A DNA stretch of 64,000 nucleotides from Candidatus Rickettsiella viridis (lineage in GTDB: Bacteria > Pseudomonadota > Gammaproteobacteria > Diplorickettsiales > Diplorickettsiaceae). Shown one piece after another: positions 9,817 through 19,909 of the stretch (within the stretch, counting starts at the first letter, position 1; each line of letters opens with the position of its first letter). Below the pieces are notes generated by a model. It did no database searches. It worked only from the letters and a program-made list of their open reading frames with translations, and was not told the origin of the DNA. The DNA is taken from assembly GCF_003966755.1 (NCBI RefSeq), contig NZ_AP018005.1:1426001-1490000 (forward strand), written 5' to 3'. The translations under genes and the position numbers were made by a program.

Positions 9817-12138
9817 TTAACTTTTAGAAAAAACATTTAATAAATAAATAATATTTTTAATACGAGATTCAGCACTGATTTGCTCAAAAATAAAACGTAA
9901 CCGGGAGGAGCCATCCAGTTTATATTGTGATGGCTTTTTTTGAACCAGCTGAATAATAACGGCGGGGTTAATTTGCGGCTTTGCACTAAACTCAATAAAA
10001 CCACTTTGCGGCCCTGCATTTATTTTTTTAATCCCTAATGATTGCGCTAATAATTTTAACTCGGTTATCTGAAATAAATTTTTTATAGCGTTAGGAAATA
10101 GCCCGAAACGATCGATCATTTCTACCTGCAGACTCTCTAACGCTTCCTTATTTTTTGCATTCGCAATCCGTTTATAGAGAACTAAACGCGTATGCACATC
10201 TGGCAAATAAGGCTCAGGAATTAAGGCCGAAATTTGTAAATCAATTTCTGTTCCGCGATCAGCCACGATATCCGCCAATCTCGGTAGTTTACCGGATTTC
10301 AAACTTTTAACTGTTTGCTCTAAAAGCTCCATATACAGTGAAAATCCTATACTGTGTATGTTACCGCTTTGTTGTTCACCTAATAATTCGCCTGCACCAC
10401 GAATCTCTAAATCATGTGTGGCCAAGGTAAACCCTGCGCCTAAATCTTCTAACGCGCTTAAAGCATCTAAACGTTTGATAGCATCCGCTGTCATGATTTC
10501 TTTTGGTGGCGTCATCAAATAAGCATAGGCTTGATGATGCGATCGCCCTACACGCCCACGTAATTGGTGAAGTTGTGCTAAACCAAACTTATCCGCACGA
10601 TCAATAATAATAGTATTGGCAGACGGTATATCAATACCGGTTTCAATAATCGTCGTGCATACCAATACATTAAAACGCTGATGGTAAAAATCAGCCATAA
10701 TACGTTCGAGCTCACGCTCGCGTAATTGCCCGTGTGCAATTTGAATCCGCGCTTCGGGTATTAACTCTTCTAGCTCTCTAGCCGTTTTCTCAATGCTTTG
10801 TACCTGATTATGTAAGAAATAAACTTGTCCACCACGTAATAATTCACGCAAAATAGCTTCACGTATTAAACGCGCATTACGCAATTGCACAAAGGTTTTG
10901 ATGGATAAACGACGTGCGGGTGGCGTAGCAATAATCGATAATTCTCGTAATCCCGAAAAAGCCATATTTAAGGTACGTGGAATCGGTGTAGCGGTTAAAC
11001 TTAAAATATCCACTTCAGCACGTAAGGATTTTAAGCGTTCTTTTTGCTGTACACCAAAACGATGCTCTTCATCAATAATTAATAACCCTAATCGTGTAAA
11101 TTTTAATTCTTTACTTAATAATTTATGCGTACCAATCAAAATATCTATCGTACCTAACTTTAAACGCTCCTGAATCGTTTTTTGTTCTTTTGCTGAACGA
11201 AAACGTGAAATCATTTCTATCTGTACTGGCCATTCTGCAAATCGATCGCTAAAATTCTGATAATGTTGCTGCGCTAACAAAGTCGTAGGAACCAAGATAA
11301 TCACTTGTTTATTCGACTGTATGGCTAAAAAGGTCGCACGCATAGCTACTTCTGTCTTACCAAAACCTACATCACCGCAGACCAAACGATCCATGGGCTT
11401 TGCGGAAGTCATATCCGTAATAACCTGTTCAATGGCTTTTGTTTGATCAGCCGTTTCGGTAAAAGGAAATTGCGCTGAAAAAGCCCTATAGTTTTCATCG
11501 GGAAAGCTAAAACTATAACCTTTTTCGGCTTCCCTACGTGCATAAATATCCAGTAAATCGGCAGCAACATCCTGCATCTGTTCGGCCGCTTTTCGCTTCG
11601 CTTTTTCCCATTGATCCGAACCCAAACGATGTAAAGGCGCATGTTCGGATTCGCCACCACTGTAGCGACTAATTAAATCCAGCGAAGCAATAGGCACATA
11701 CAGCTTAGTATTATTAGCATATTCAAGAATCAAGAATTCATTTTCTTGATCACCGACTTTGACATGTTCTAAACCACGATAGCGCCCAATACCATGATCA
11801 ATATGAACAACGGGACTTCCTATACTGAGCTCTGCTAAATTGCGAATAATCGCTTGGTTATCCGCACTTTTTACTTTTCGTTGTCGCTGTATAACATGCT
11901 GGCCAAATAGTTGAGACTCGGTGATTAATACCAACGGTGGCTGAGAAAAATAAAAACCTTCTTCTAAAGGTGCAATCGCAATATGTACGGGATCAGTCGC
12001 GTGTAGAAACTCATCCCATGTTTCACAACGTTTAGGCTGAATGGCTAAATCTTTTAATAAATCGAGTAGCAACTCTCTACGCCCTGCACTTTCGGCACAA
12101 AATAAAACACGTGCTTTTTCATTTGATAAAAACTCTTT
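9817..12138 (-). pseudogene. mfd: Transcription-repair coupling factor Mfd, C-terminal segment after an in-frame stop
   Basis: Mfd removes stalled RNA polymerase and recruits UvrA. This segment carries the RNA-polymerase-interacting domain, the helicase-like translocase (Walker A in CGDVGFGKTEVAM, DEExH box IDEEHRFG, motif VI QLRGRVGRS) and the C-terminal D7 domain. The reading frame is exactly that of the upstream segment (12139-13278), so the only lesion is one TAA at 12139-12141. Joined, the two parts give about 1150 residues, against 1148 in E. coli. The first possible internal start is a TTG at 12072 that has no convincing ribosome binding site. It may be a recent nonsense pseudogene, a sequencing error next to a T6A5 run, or a split gene; the sequence cannot decide. 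Confidence 0.85.
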
Positions 12139-13278
12139 TTAAAAAAGCTGTAAACGATTGCTAGGCTGTTCTAACTTGTGATCAATCGTAATATTTGGAA
12201 ACACGTTTACTGGAAAATTATACGGCTCAGACTCCTCTCCTAAAGATTTTTGTTGTAACGCAATGCGCGGGAACTGTTTAAGCGCGGCAAACAACTCATC
12301 GCTCGCAACATATAATTGTGCCGGTGCCAGTATAGGGCGCTCTACATCATGCCGCAGCTGCTCATAGCGCTCCTTAACTTCTTGGCAAAAATGCTGTGCT
12401 GGCTGCTGAATATCATTTATTTCTATAATTAATGCCTTGCTAGGCAAATAATCTAGCAACAACTGTGTTTGTGAAAAAAATAAAGGGAGATAATATTCAA
12501 TCCCTGCTGGCACATAAGCTTGGCTAACGGCTTCGTAAAGCGGGCAATTTAAGGGATTCCCTATGAAGTTTTCACGCCATTGCTGTCTAAACTGACGAAT
12601 GGCTGCTTCGGATAAAGGAAACTCTCTAGCCGGTAATAGATCAATTTTTTCTAGCTTTTCTGTAGAACGCTGTGTATCCGGATCAAATTCACGAATACTA
12701 TCGACTTCATCATCAAGAAAATCAATACGATAAGGGCTATCACTACCCATGGGAAAAATATCTAAAATAGATCCGCGTACCGCGAATTCTCCGCGGGTTA
12801 ACACTTGCGAAACGCTATGGTAACCCGCCTTTTGCAACCCTTGGCGCATTTCATCAATGCGTCTTTTTTCGCCGCATTGAATCATTAAACCCGTAGATTG
12901 AATATAACTTAGCGGAGGCAGCCGTTGCAGCAACGTCGTAATCGGAACTAATAAAATTCCGCGTGTTACATAAGGAAGCTGAGTTAAAGTCAATAAACGC
13001 TGTGAAATAATATCTTGGTGCGGTGAGAAATGGTCATAAGGCAAAGTTTCCCAATCAGGAAAATTAAGTACCGTTAACCCGGGTGAAAAAAACTGCAATG
13101 CAGCTTCTAAACGATTTGCGGTATGCGTGTCAGGCGTTATTGTTAAAATAACGCCGTCTTGTTTGTTGGCAATCTCGCTTAAAACCAACGCCATACTATC
13201 TTGCTGTAGATTGCCTAAACGCAAACGCTGACCGGATTTTTCCGGAATAGAAAAATTAAAAATTTCAGAAGTAGACAT
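12139..13278 (-). pseudogene. mfd: Transcription-repair coupling factor Mfd, N-terminal segment
   Basis: The 379-residue product covers the UvrB-homology module (domains D1a-D2-D1b) that contacts UvrA: the region around DGVILTITPDTHTANRLE, LPYDHFSPHQDIISQR and RGEFAVRGSILDIFPMGSD are conserved Mfd signatures. It ends at a TAA within CTTTTTTAAAAAG; reading on in the same frame gives typical Mfd sequence (EKARVLFCAESAGRRE). The stop falls at the junction between the UvrB-like module and domain D3. It lies 5 bases downstream of mnmG on the same strand, so the two are probably co-transcribed. Confidence 0.85.
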
Positions 13279-13283
13279 TCTTT

Positions 13284-15170
13284 TTAGCTAGCTATACCAG
13301 ACTGACGTTTTTTCAAATGTACTCGGAGTAAAGATATAGCTGCCGGAGTTACACCTGAAATGCGCGATGCCTGGCCTAAAGTTAATGGTTTATGTTGAAT
13401 TAATTTTTCCCGTACTTCATTAGAAAGCCCTTTAACGGTGTAGTAATCTAAATCCATAGGTAATGAAATCGCTTCATAGCGTGCTTGTCGTTGAATTTCA
13501 TTATGTTGCCGGTCAATATAGCCTTGATATTTTGCTTGAATTTCAACTTGTTCACTCACGGCAACATCTAAAACACCTGGACCTAAGCCTTCTATGTTCA
13601 TTAAGTTACTATAATTTAATTCAGGTCGTATCAGTAATTCAGAAACACGATAGTCTCGAGCTAAAGGCTGCTGTAAATATACTTCTATCGCCGCACTCAC
13701 TGATGTTTCTGGTTTGACAGAAAGATTCTGCAGACGTTGTTGCTCTTGCTCTATGCTATCTCGTTTATTACAAACAATTTTCCAGCGATGTTCGTCAATT
13801 AAGCCTAACTGATACGCTGATTCGCTTAAGCGTAGATCAGCATTATCTTCTCGAAGCAATAAACGATACTCGGCACGGCTGGTAAACATACGATAAGGTT
13901 CTAACGTGCCTTGTGTAATTAAATCATCAATTAAAACCCCTATATAGGCTTCGTCACGCCGTGGTGACCATGCTGATTTTTCTTGCGCTTTTCGCGCCGC
14001 ATTTAAGCCTGCAATTAACCCCTGCGCGGCCGCTTCTTCGTAACCGGTAGTTCCATTAATTTGACCTGCAAAAAATAAATTTTCTAGGATGCGCGATTCT
14101 AATGAAGGAAATAAATCACGCGGATCAAAAAAATCATATTCGATGGCATAACCTGGACGGGTTATATGTACTTGTTCTAAGCCTTTAATACTACGTACTA
14201 ATTCGACTTGAACTTCAAAAGGTAAACTCGTTGAGATACCATTCGGATACACTTCATGCGTATTAAGCCCTTCCGGCTCAAGAAAAATTTGATGCGCTGT
14301 TTTATCAGCAAATCTCACGACTTTATCTTCTATCGATGGACAATAACGCGGCCCTATTCCATCGATCACGCCACTATAAATAGGCGAACGATCTAAGCCT
14401 GAACGAATAATTGCATGCGTTGTTTCATTGGTATGCGTAATAAAACAACTAATCTGCGTAGGGTGCTGTTCCACCTTTCCTGAATAAGAAAATACCGGTA
14501 AAGGATAGTCACTGGGCTGTTCTAATAGTTGCTTATAATCAATGGTTCGACCATCGAGACGCGGCGGGGTACCTGTTTTTAAGCGATTAATTCGCAAAGG
14601 TAATTGACGCAACCGCTCTGCTAAATGCATTGCAGCCGGGTCTCCAGCACGCCCACCTTGTGATTGTTGCAACCCAATATGAATTTTACCGGCTAAAAAA
14701 GTCCCCGCCGTTAATACCACCGTCTTTGCATGAAAATGAATCCCTGATTGTGTGACAACGCCTTTAATACAACTTCCTTCCCATAGCAGATCATCCACTG
14801 CCTGTTGGAAAATAAGTAGGTTTGCTTGGTTTTCTAATGTCGCACGAATGGCTTGTTTATAGAGATTACGATCCACTTGTGCCCGTGTTGCCCGTACAGC
14901 AGGGCCTTTACTAGCATTTAAGGTACGCCATTGTATTCCGGCGTGATCGGCAGCACTTGCCATCACACCGCCTAGTGCATCAATTTCCTTGACCAAATGA
15001 CTCTTACCAATCCCACCTATAGAAGGATTGCAGGAAAGTTGGCCTAGTGTTTCGATGTTATGTGTCAATAACAGGGTTTTTGCACCCAAACGCGCTGCCG
15101 CTAAAGCCGCTTCAGTCCCTGCATGGCCACCACCCACTACAATGACATCAAATTTTTGAGAAAGTTGCAT
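13284..15170 (-). CDS. mnmG: tRNA uridine-5-carboxymethylaminomethyl modification enzyme MnmG (GidA)
   Basis: FAD-dependent partner of MnmE that installs the cmnm5 group on U34 of several tRNAs. The 628 residues match the family length (E. coli 629). Seen: an N-terminal dinucleotide-binding motif [17 protein letters not shown], the conserved [19 protein letters not shown] stretch, [25 protein letters not shown] and the C-terminal helical domain ending with [10 protein letters not shown]. The usual neighbour rsmG does not follow; mfd does. The gene diverges from mip across a 260-bp gap that holds a copy of the 130-bp repeat. Confidence 0.97.
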   Translation of the reverse strand: MQLSQKFDVIVVGGGHAGTEAALAAARLGAKTLLLTHNIETLGQLSCNPSIGGIGKSHLVKEIDALGGVMASAADHAGIQWRTLNASKGPAVRATRAQVDRNLYKQAIRATLENQANLLIFQQAVDDLLWEGSCIKGVVTQSGIHFHAKTVVLTAGTFLAGKIHIGLQQSQGGRAGDPAAMHLAERLRQLPLRINRLKTGTPPRLDGRTIDYKQLLEQPSDYPLPVFSYSGKVEQHPTQISCFITHTNETTHAIIRSGLDRSPIYSGVIDGIGPRYCPSIEDKVVRFADKTAHQIFLEPEGLNTHEVYPNGISTSLPFEVQVELVRSIKGLEQVHITRPGYAIEYDFFDPRDLFPSLESRILENLFFAGQINGTTGYEEAAAQGLIAGLNAARKAQEKSAWSPRRDEAYIGVLIDDLITQGTLEPYRMFTSRAEYRLLLREDNADLRLSESAYQLGLIDEHRWKIVCNKRDSIEQEQQRLQNLSVKPETSVSAAIEVYLQQPLARDYRVSELLIRPELNYSNLMNIEGLGPGVLDVAVSEQVEIQAKYQGYIDRQHNEIQRQARYEAISLPMDLDYYTVKGLSNEVREKLIQHKPLTLGQASRISGVTPAAISLLRVHLKKRQSGIAS

Positions 15171-15222
15171 AGTTTATTTTTAGTTATCGCTTGTTTTCCA
15201 GCCATGCTATTCGAGCGGCGAA

Positions 15223-15353
15223 GAGTATACTCAAAGCAATAGGATTTTCGGCAAGGCGCCGCGAAAATGAAGCAACCGGAATGTATAAAACATACATGAG
15301 GATTGCGAGTTGAGCGGGAACGCCGCAGAAAATCCTAGTGCGCAGAGTATATA
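15223..15353 (+). repeat. 130-bp structured intergenic repeat, copy A
   Basis: Begins with the palindrome GAGTATACTC and ends with GAGTATATA. Inside the ends, GGATTTTCGGC pairs imperfectly with GCAGAAAATCC near the other end, and ATTTTCG...CGAAAAT and TGTAT...ATACA form internal stems. The core GGCAAGGCGCCGCGAAA and CATACATGAGGATTGCGA is shared with copies at 34886 and 44733. It lies between divergent mnmG and mip and is more GC-rich than its surroundings. No coding frame is seen in it. Confidence 0.85.
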
Positions 15354-15430
15354 GGATTGAATCTTGCTATACGAGCCATATAAAGGCAATATAACGTTCT
15401 TTTAATGCTATTCCCAAGAGGAACAACCCA

Positions 15431-16186
15431 ATGACAAGATTATCCGTCCTTTCTACCCTAACGGCTAGTTTAATCGTTAGTTCATCAGCACTAGCTGCAC
15501 AGACTACCTCTCCCTCCACGGTTAATCAACTCGGCGCAACAACCCAACATATCAGCTCCACATCCAATCCGAGCAAAGCGCAAATCAGTTACAGTATTGG
15601 CGCCGACCTGGGTGAAAATTTTAAGGAGCAAGGAATCGATATTGATCCTACTGAACTCGCTCATGGATTAAAAGATGCAACCCTAGGAAAAACTTCATTA
15701 TCACAAGCACAAATGGTGGATATTTTGAAAAACTTTCAACAACAACTGATTGCTAAAAAAGAAACTGAATTTAAAGCCGTCAGCGATAAAAACAAACAAC
15801 AAGGCGATACTTTCTTAGCTGCCAATAAAGCAAAGCCCGGCATCATCACAACAAAAAGCGGCATTCAATATAAAATTATTAATCCCGGTAATGGTGAAGC
15901 ACCTAGCGATAATTCAATGGTAAAAGTGATGTATACCGGTAAATTTATTGATGGCACTATTTTTGATAAATCGAAAGATCCCGTTACTTTCCCCATTAAC
16001 AATGTCATTCCCGGCTGGACTGAAGTTTTAAAACTGATGAAACCAGGCGCTGAATTCGAAGTTGCTATTCCCCCACAACTCGCTTACGGTGAACACGGTG
16101 TGGATAAAGCCATTGGACCCAATCAAACACTGTTATTTACTATCCATCTCTTGGAAGTAAAAAAAGGCGAAAGTAAATCCGCTTAA
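15431..16186 (+). CDS. mip: Mip-like FKBP-type peptidyl-prolyl cis-trans isomerase
   Basis: Secreted or surface peptidyl-prolyl isomerase; in Legionella and Coxiella the homologue promotes intracellular infection. The 251-residue protein has a signal peptide (1-22, ending SSALAAQ), an FKBP_N dimerisation and linker helix (about 50-140) and a C-terminal FKBP domain (about 155-246) with MVKVMYTGKFIDGTIFD, VIPGWTEVLKLMKPG, IPPQLAYGEHG and LLFTIHLLEV. A ribosome binding site AAGAGG precedes the ATG. It stands alone, followed by a strong hairpin at 16210. Confidence 0.93.
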   Translation: MTRLSVLSTLTASLIVSSSALAAQTTSPSTVNQLGATTQHISSTSNPSKAQISYSIGADLGENFKEQGIDIDPTELAHGLKDATLGKTSLSQAQMVDILKNFQQQLIAKKETEFKAVSDKNKQQGDTFLAANKAKPGIITTKSGIQYKIINPGNGEAPSDNSMVKVMYTGKFIDGTIFDKSKDPVTFPINNVIPGWTEVLKLMKPGAEFEVAIPPQLAYGEHGVDKAIGPNQTLLFTIHLLEVKKGESKSA

Positions 16187-16209
16187 ATCAAGCAATTAAT
16201 GCATCATTA

Positions 16210-16233
16210 TTATTCCCGCTTTCGCGGGAATAA
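16210..16233. terminator. Perfect 10-bp hairpin after mip
   Basis: TTATTCCCGC and GCGGGAATAA pair perfectly around a TTTC loop, 24 bases after the mip stop. There is no T tract directly after it, so it is a hairpin that may stabilise the mRNA end rather than a textbook intrinsic terminator. Confidence 0.45.
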
Positions 16234-16242
16234 CTCCCAAAC

Positions 16243-16270
16243 TTGTATCTGAGTAAACTTCCGCTATACT
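16243..16270 (+). promoter_or_regulatory. Possible sigma-70 promoter of the CsbD-like gene
   Basis: TTGTAT (16243-16248) and TATACT (16265-16270) are separated by 16 bases, upstream of the CsbD-like gene at 16366. The -35 box matches only its first half, so this is a moderate match. Confidence 0.4.
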
Positions 16271-16365
16271 CGAACAGACAAAATTAACTAGTTTTTTGTT
16301 TATATCGCTCATACTTCTTGAATATAAATCCTTTAACCCCATTGATATTACATAAGGAGATAGCA

Positions 16366-16578
16366 ATGAATGCAGACGAATTAAAAGGGAAGTGGCAACA
16401 ACTGGTCGGTAAATTACGCGAACAATGGTCTAAACTTACTGATGATGATTGGCAACAAGTTAAAGGCAATAAAGATCAACTTGTAGGAAAAATTAAAGAA
16501 CGATATGGCGTCGAAAAAGAAGAAGTGGAAAAACAACTTCGCGACTTTTTTAACAAAAATAAAGACGACCACCAATAA
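16366..16578 (+). CDS. CsbD-family stress-response protein
   Basis: The 70-residue, highly charged protein matches the CsbD/YjbJ family: MNADELKGKWQQLVGKLRE, then LTDDDWQQVKGNKDQLVGKI. These small soluble proteins are induced in stress or stationary phase; their molecular role is unknown. The ATG at 16366 is preferred to the upstream start at 16318 because AAGGAG lies 7 bases before it and the family begins with MN-x-D-x(2)-KGKW. It converges with tilS, with a hairpin between them. Confidence 0.88.
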   Translation: MNADELKGKWQQLVGKLREQWSKLTDDDWQQVKGNKDQLVGKIKERYGVEKEEVEKQLRDFFNKNKDDHQ

Positions 16579-16587
16579 ACTGGCAAA

Positions 16588-16620
16588 CCTCATTGCACAC
16601 TTTTAGGGCGTGCAATGAGG
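16588..16620. terminator. Hairpin between convergent CsbD-like gene and tilS
   Basis: CCTCATTGCAC and GTGCAATGAGG form a perfect 11-bp stem with an 11-base loop, 9 bases after the CsbD-like stop and 9 bases before the tilS stop. ATAAATTTT follows on the + strand. Its position between convergent genes fits a bidirectional terminator. Confidence 0.55.
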
Positions 16621-16629
16621 ATAAATTTT

Positions 16630-17985
16630 CTATTCAGACTTTAAACTGATTATATACCCTTGTTCATTGGGCTTAGCCAAATAGCTTGGGTTAACGCCAT
16701 AATCCGCTACCGCAATAAGCTGCTCCTGGTAATAAATCAAAGGAATTTTTTTACGTTGCCAAGGTGGAACACCCCATTCTTGAAAAAGCTTTTTTAAGGG
16801 ATGAGAGCCGAGGCGTCCTTGCACATGAAACCGCTCTCCGCCTTGTCGAAAATTAATCGTTACCGACTCTGTCTTAATACGCTCACAAGAAATTCCCTGG
16901 CCTTGTGTTCGTTCCGCCATTAAAAAACCTAACGGTGGTAGTGGTAACACCGTTTGTTGCAGGTCCCAGACAATAGGCAAATGAGGTAATTTATTTTCTT
17001 TTAATATAATCGGATATAAAAAATCGCGGTAACGACGAATTTGAACACCACCCCAATTGACTTGGGGATTTGCATCACCTTTACTTTCTAACAAAAACTC
17101 AATTTGCTGTAATTGCATTTGAGTAGGTAACGGAAAATGTAATTGCTTTAGCCAATAGCGTAAACAATTCCGCCGACGTGCGGGCGTCAAATGAAGTAAA
17201 TGGGAAATAAGTATATTATTTGATTGTGGATCCCGGACTTTTATCCAATCCTCATAGGCCAGTTCTTCAAGTAGTTGATGTGCTTCTGCCGCATTTTCAG
17301 CAACACGTGCTAAGGTTTTACTCGCTTCGGGCCAACGTTGCTGGATGAGTGGTAATACCTGATGGCGCACAAAATTACGATTAAATCGCAAATCGGTATT
17401 GCTACTATCTTCTATCCACGTGAGCTGTTGTTCTATAGCATAAGCTTGCAATTCTGCACGCGTAAATTTCAGCAAAGGTCGAATAAGAAATCCATTTGCA
17501 AACGGCATGGCCTCAGACATGCTGGCAAGCCCTCGAAGGCCCGCTCCACGCAATGACTGTAACAGTAAGGTTTCAGCCTGATCATCACGATGATGTGCTG
17601 TTAATAAACAATCTCCTTTCCCTAATCGTTCAGCCATAACCGCATAGCGTGCTTGTCGTGCATAGGCTTCTGGACTTTCACCCTGCTTTGGTTGAGCATC
17701 AACTGCAATTACTTCGCTATGAATGCCCAGCTGGGTACAGGTTTGTTGACACGTATCTGCCCATTGCGCCGCCTCGCTATGCCAACCATGATTAATATGA
17801 ATAGCGCGCAAACGTGAGGGGGGCACTAGCTGAGAAAGTGCATGTAACAATACCTGTGAATCCAAACCGCCACTATAAGCGACCCAAAAAATGGATTGTG
17901 GATATTGCCCCAATAAAATAAGGAGTTTTTTAGGATTAAACATGAGCTGACAATACAAAGCCTGACGTGGCTTGTAAAGCTTCAT
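16630..17985 (-). CDS. tilS: tRNA(Ile)-lysidine synthase
   Basis: Converts C34 of the CAU-anticodon tRNA-Ile to lysidine so that it reads AUA; ATP-dependent and essential. The PP-loop motif appears as AYSGGLDSQVLLHAL, followed by AIHINHGWH and LTAHHRDDQAETLL. The TilS C-terminal substrate-binding domains end near WQRKKIPLIYYQEQLIAVADYG. The ATG at 17985 gives 451 residues; an internal ATG at 17943 gives 437, nearer to E. coli (432), and neither has a strong ribosome binding site. It follows accA by 12 bases on the same strand, an arrangement seen in other gammaproteobacteria. Confidence 0.95.
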   Translation of the reverse strand: MKLYKPRQALYCQLMFNPKKLLILLGQYPQSIFWVAYSGGLDSQVLLHALSQLVPPSRLRAIHINHGWHSEAAQWADTCQQTCTQLGIHSEVIAVDAQPKQGESPEAYARQARYAVMAERLGKGDCLLTAHHRDDQAETLLLQSLRGAGLRGLASMSEAMPFANGFLIRPLLKFTRAELQAYAIEQQLTWIEDSSNTDLRFNRNFVRHQVLPLIQQRWPEASKTLARVAENAAEAHQLLEELAYEDWIKVRDPQSNNILISHLLHLTPARRRNCLRYWLKQLHFPLPTQMQLQQIEFLLESKGDANPQVNWGGVQIRRYRDFLYPIILKENKLPHLPIVWDLQQTVLPLPPLGFLMAERTQGQGISCERIKTESVTINFRQGGERFHVQGRLGSHPLKKLFQEWGVPPWQRKKIPLIYYQEQLIAVADYGVNPSYLAKPNEQGYIISLKSE

Positions 17986-17997
17986 ATAACTTATTAG

Positions 17998-18945
17998 CTA
18001 TGTTCCTATTTCTAATAGCTTTTTATAGCGCTGATCCAGTAATTTATCCGTAGAATAACCACGTAATTGCTCACACTGTTGGATGAGCACTCTTTTTAGG
18101 CTATCGATCATACTATCCGGATCTCTATGTGCTCCACCCAGCGGCTCTTCAATCACTTGGTCAACTAAGCCTAACTCTAACAAACGTTCTGCCGTCATTG
18201 CCATCGCAGCAGCGGCTTCAGGTGCTTTCTCAGCACTTTTCCAAAGAATAGAAGCACAACCTTCCGGAGAGATAACCGAGTACACACTATATTGAAGCAT
18301 TAGCACGCGATCACTAACGCCGATAGCCAGTGCACCCCCAGAACCACCTTCGCCAATGACGGTAGAGATAATAGGCACTTTAAGCTGAGACATCGCTTGT
18401 AAATTAATCGCAATTGCGCCGCTCTGGTTACGCTCTTCCGCATCAATACCAGGATAAGCACCGGGCGTATCAACAAATGTCAAAACAGGTAATTTAAATC
18501 GCTCTGCTAGTTCCATTAATCGCAGTGCTTTGCGATAACCTTCGGGTCTAGGCATTCCAAAGTTACGCCGTACTTTTTCTTTTGTACCGCGACCTTTTTG
18601 GTGTCCTATCAGCATAACCGGTTGATCGGCTAAACGCGCTAAGCCCCCTATAATCGCCTCATCATCGGCAAATTGTCTATCGCCATGTAATTCATCGAAC
18701 TCTGTAAAAATCTTATCGACATAATCAAGGAAATAAGGTCGTAGCGGATGACGGGCTAACTGAACGACCTGCCAAGCATTGAGCGAACTAAAAATAGATT
18801 GAATCTCTTCAACCCTTCTTTGTTCTAAGCGTTTGATCTCCCCACTCACATTGACTTCGGCATCATTACCCAATTTACGCAGTTCTTCTATTTTCGCTTC
18901 AAGTTCTGCGATGGGCTGTTCAAAATCCAAAAACTTACCGTGCAT
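17998..18945 (-). CDS. accA: Acetyl-CoA carboxylase carboxyltransferase subunit alpha
   Basis: With AccD forms the carboxyltransferase that makes malonyl-CoA for fatty-acid synthesis. The 315 residues match the family (E. coli 319). Seen: the N-terminal helix [30 protein letters not shown], the [20 protein letters not shown] segment, [18 protein letters not shown], and the oxyanion-forming [14 protein letters not shown]. It begins 2 bases after the small acidic gene ending at 18948 and precedes tilS, so the three probably share a transcript. Confidence 0.97.
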   Translation of the reverse strand: MHGKFLDFEQPIAELEAKIEELRKLGNDAEVNVSGEIKRLEQRRVEEIQSIFSSLNAWQVVQLARHPLRPYFLDYVDKIFTEFDELHGDRQFADDEAIIGGLARLADQPVMLIGHQKGRGTKEKVRRNFGMPRPEGYRKALRLMELAERFKLPVLTFVDTPGAYPGIDAEERNQSGAIAINLQAMSQLKVPIISTVIGEGGSGGALAIGVSDRVLMLQYSVYSVISPEGCASILWKSAEKAPEAAAAMAMTAERLLELGLVDQVIEEPLGGAHRDPDSMIDSLKRVLIQQCEQLRGYSTDKLLDQRYKKLLEIGT

Positions 18946-18947
18946 AA

Positions 18948-19241
18948 TTACTCGCTCTTCGTCACATCATTACTTTCCGATGCTTCCGAATCAAATTCAT
19001 AGTCGAACTCTTCGCGTAATCGCCGTTGCTCTAAATAATCTTCGATAGCGCGTCGCTTTTCTAAAGAAAAGCGCACGGGGGAAATCTTAGATTTTTTATT
19101 TAATGCATCTAACGCTAATTCTTCTGGCCATGTATCGAGTTCGTCATCTTCGATCTCTAAGATATCTGGTGATAACTCGGCTTCATCATGCCCATCACCG
19201 CTATCTTCTTCTACTAACACATCTGATTCTTTATACTCCAT
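18948..19241 (-). CDS. Small acidic protein, possibly PA3496-like
   Basis: The 97-residue product is very acidic at both ends, with a basic central helix [19 protein letters not shown] followed by REEFDYEFD. The R-x-x-IEdyLE-x-R-L pattern resembles a small gammaproteobacterial family represented by Pseudomonas PA3496, recalled as a putative envelope-integrity factor; that assignment is tentative. There is no signal peptide or membrane segment. It lies immediately upstream of accA on the same strand. Confidence 0.6.
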   Translation of the reverse strand: MEYKESDVLVEEDSGDGHDEAELSPDILEIEDDELDTWPEELALDALNKKSKISPVRFSLEKRRAIEDYLEQRRLREEFDYEFDSEASESNDVTKSE

Positions 19242-19324
19242 AGATCCTACCTGTAAGCAACCTATTTTAGGGCTTACTTTAGTGGGTGTAGGGCCCCTTT
19301 GGCAAGCAGAACTTCTACCTAGCT

Positions 19325-19909
19325 ATGAATAAACTACCATTACTACTTGAACAAATTCGTCAATGCCAACATTGTGCCGCACATTTACCCCTAAAACCCA
19401 ACCCCATATTACGGGCACAATCACAAAGTCGTTTACTCATTGTAGGGCAAGCGCCTGGAATCCGTGTGCATCAAACAGGCATCCCGTGGAATGATCCCAG
19501 TGGCGACCGCTTACGTCAGTGGTTAAACTGCGATAAGAAAACATTCTATGATGAATCAAGAATTGCCATCATCCCAATGGGATTTTGTTATCCGGGAACA
19601 GGTCCATCGGGTGATCTCCCGCCTAGAAAAGAATGTGCTCGACATTGGTTAACGCCTCTCCTAGCTGCTCTTCCACATATTCAATTAACCCTACTCATAG
19701 GTCAATATGCTCAACAGCATTATCTGAAAGATCGCCGAAAAAAAACCTTAACTGATAATGTAGCCTTTTTTTCAGAATACTTACCTCAGTATTTTCCACT
19801 CCCTCATCCATCGCCGCGTAATAATATTTGGTTAAAACGAAATCCGTGGTTTGAAAAAACGGTCGTACCAGCTTTACAAACTATCTGTAGTAAATTACTA
19901 GAAAATTAG
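19325..19909 (+). CDS. Uracil-DNA glycosylase-family protein
   Basis: The 194-residue protein shows the UDG-superfamily fold markers: LLIVGQAPGIRVHQTG (motif A, water-activating loop region), the phosphate-binding PWNDPSGDRLRQWL, IPMGFCYPGTGPSGDLPPR, and a C-terminal motif B LPHPSPRN. Cys16 and Cys19 (CQHC) near the N-terminus could bind metal or be remnants of the family 4 iron-sulfur cluster. Members of this subgroup are annotated as glycosylases but their substrates are rarely tested. Its 3' end overlaps hsp20 by 4 bases in convergent orientation. Confidence 0.85.
   Translation: MNKLPLLLEQIRQCQHCAAHLPLKPNPILRAQSQSRLLIVGQAPGIRVHQTGIPWNDPSGDRLRQWLNCDKKTFYDESRIAIIPMGFCYPGTGPSGDLPPRKECARHWLTPLLAALPHIQLTLLIGQYAQQHYLKDRRKKTLTDNVAFFSEYLPQYFPLPHPSPRNNIWLKRNPWFEKTVVPALQTICSKLLEN

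Noticed and set aside
12072-12074. TTG at 12072 as a genuine start of an independent C-terminal Mfd
   Set aside because: Conserved Mfd sequence continues in frame upstream of it to the TAA, and no clear ribosome binding site is present.
16210-16233. A standard rho-independent terminator for mip
   Set aside because: The stem is perfect but no T tract follows on either side, so it is reported only as a hairpin of uncertain role.
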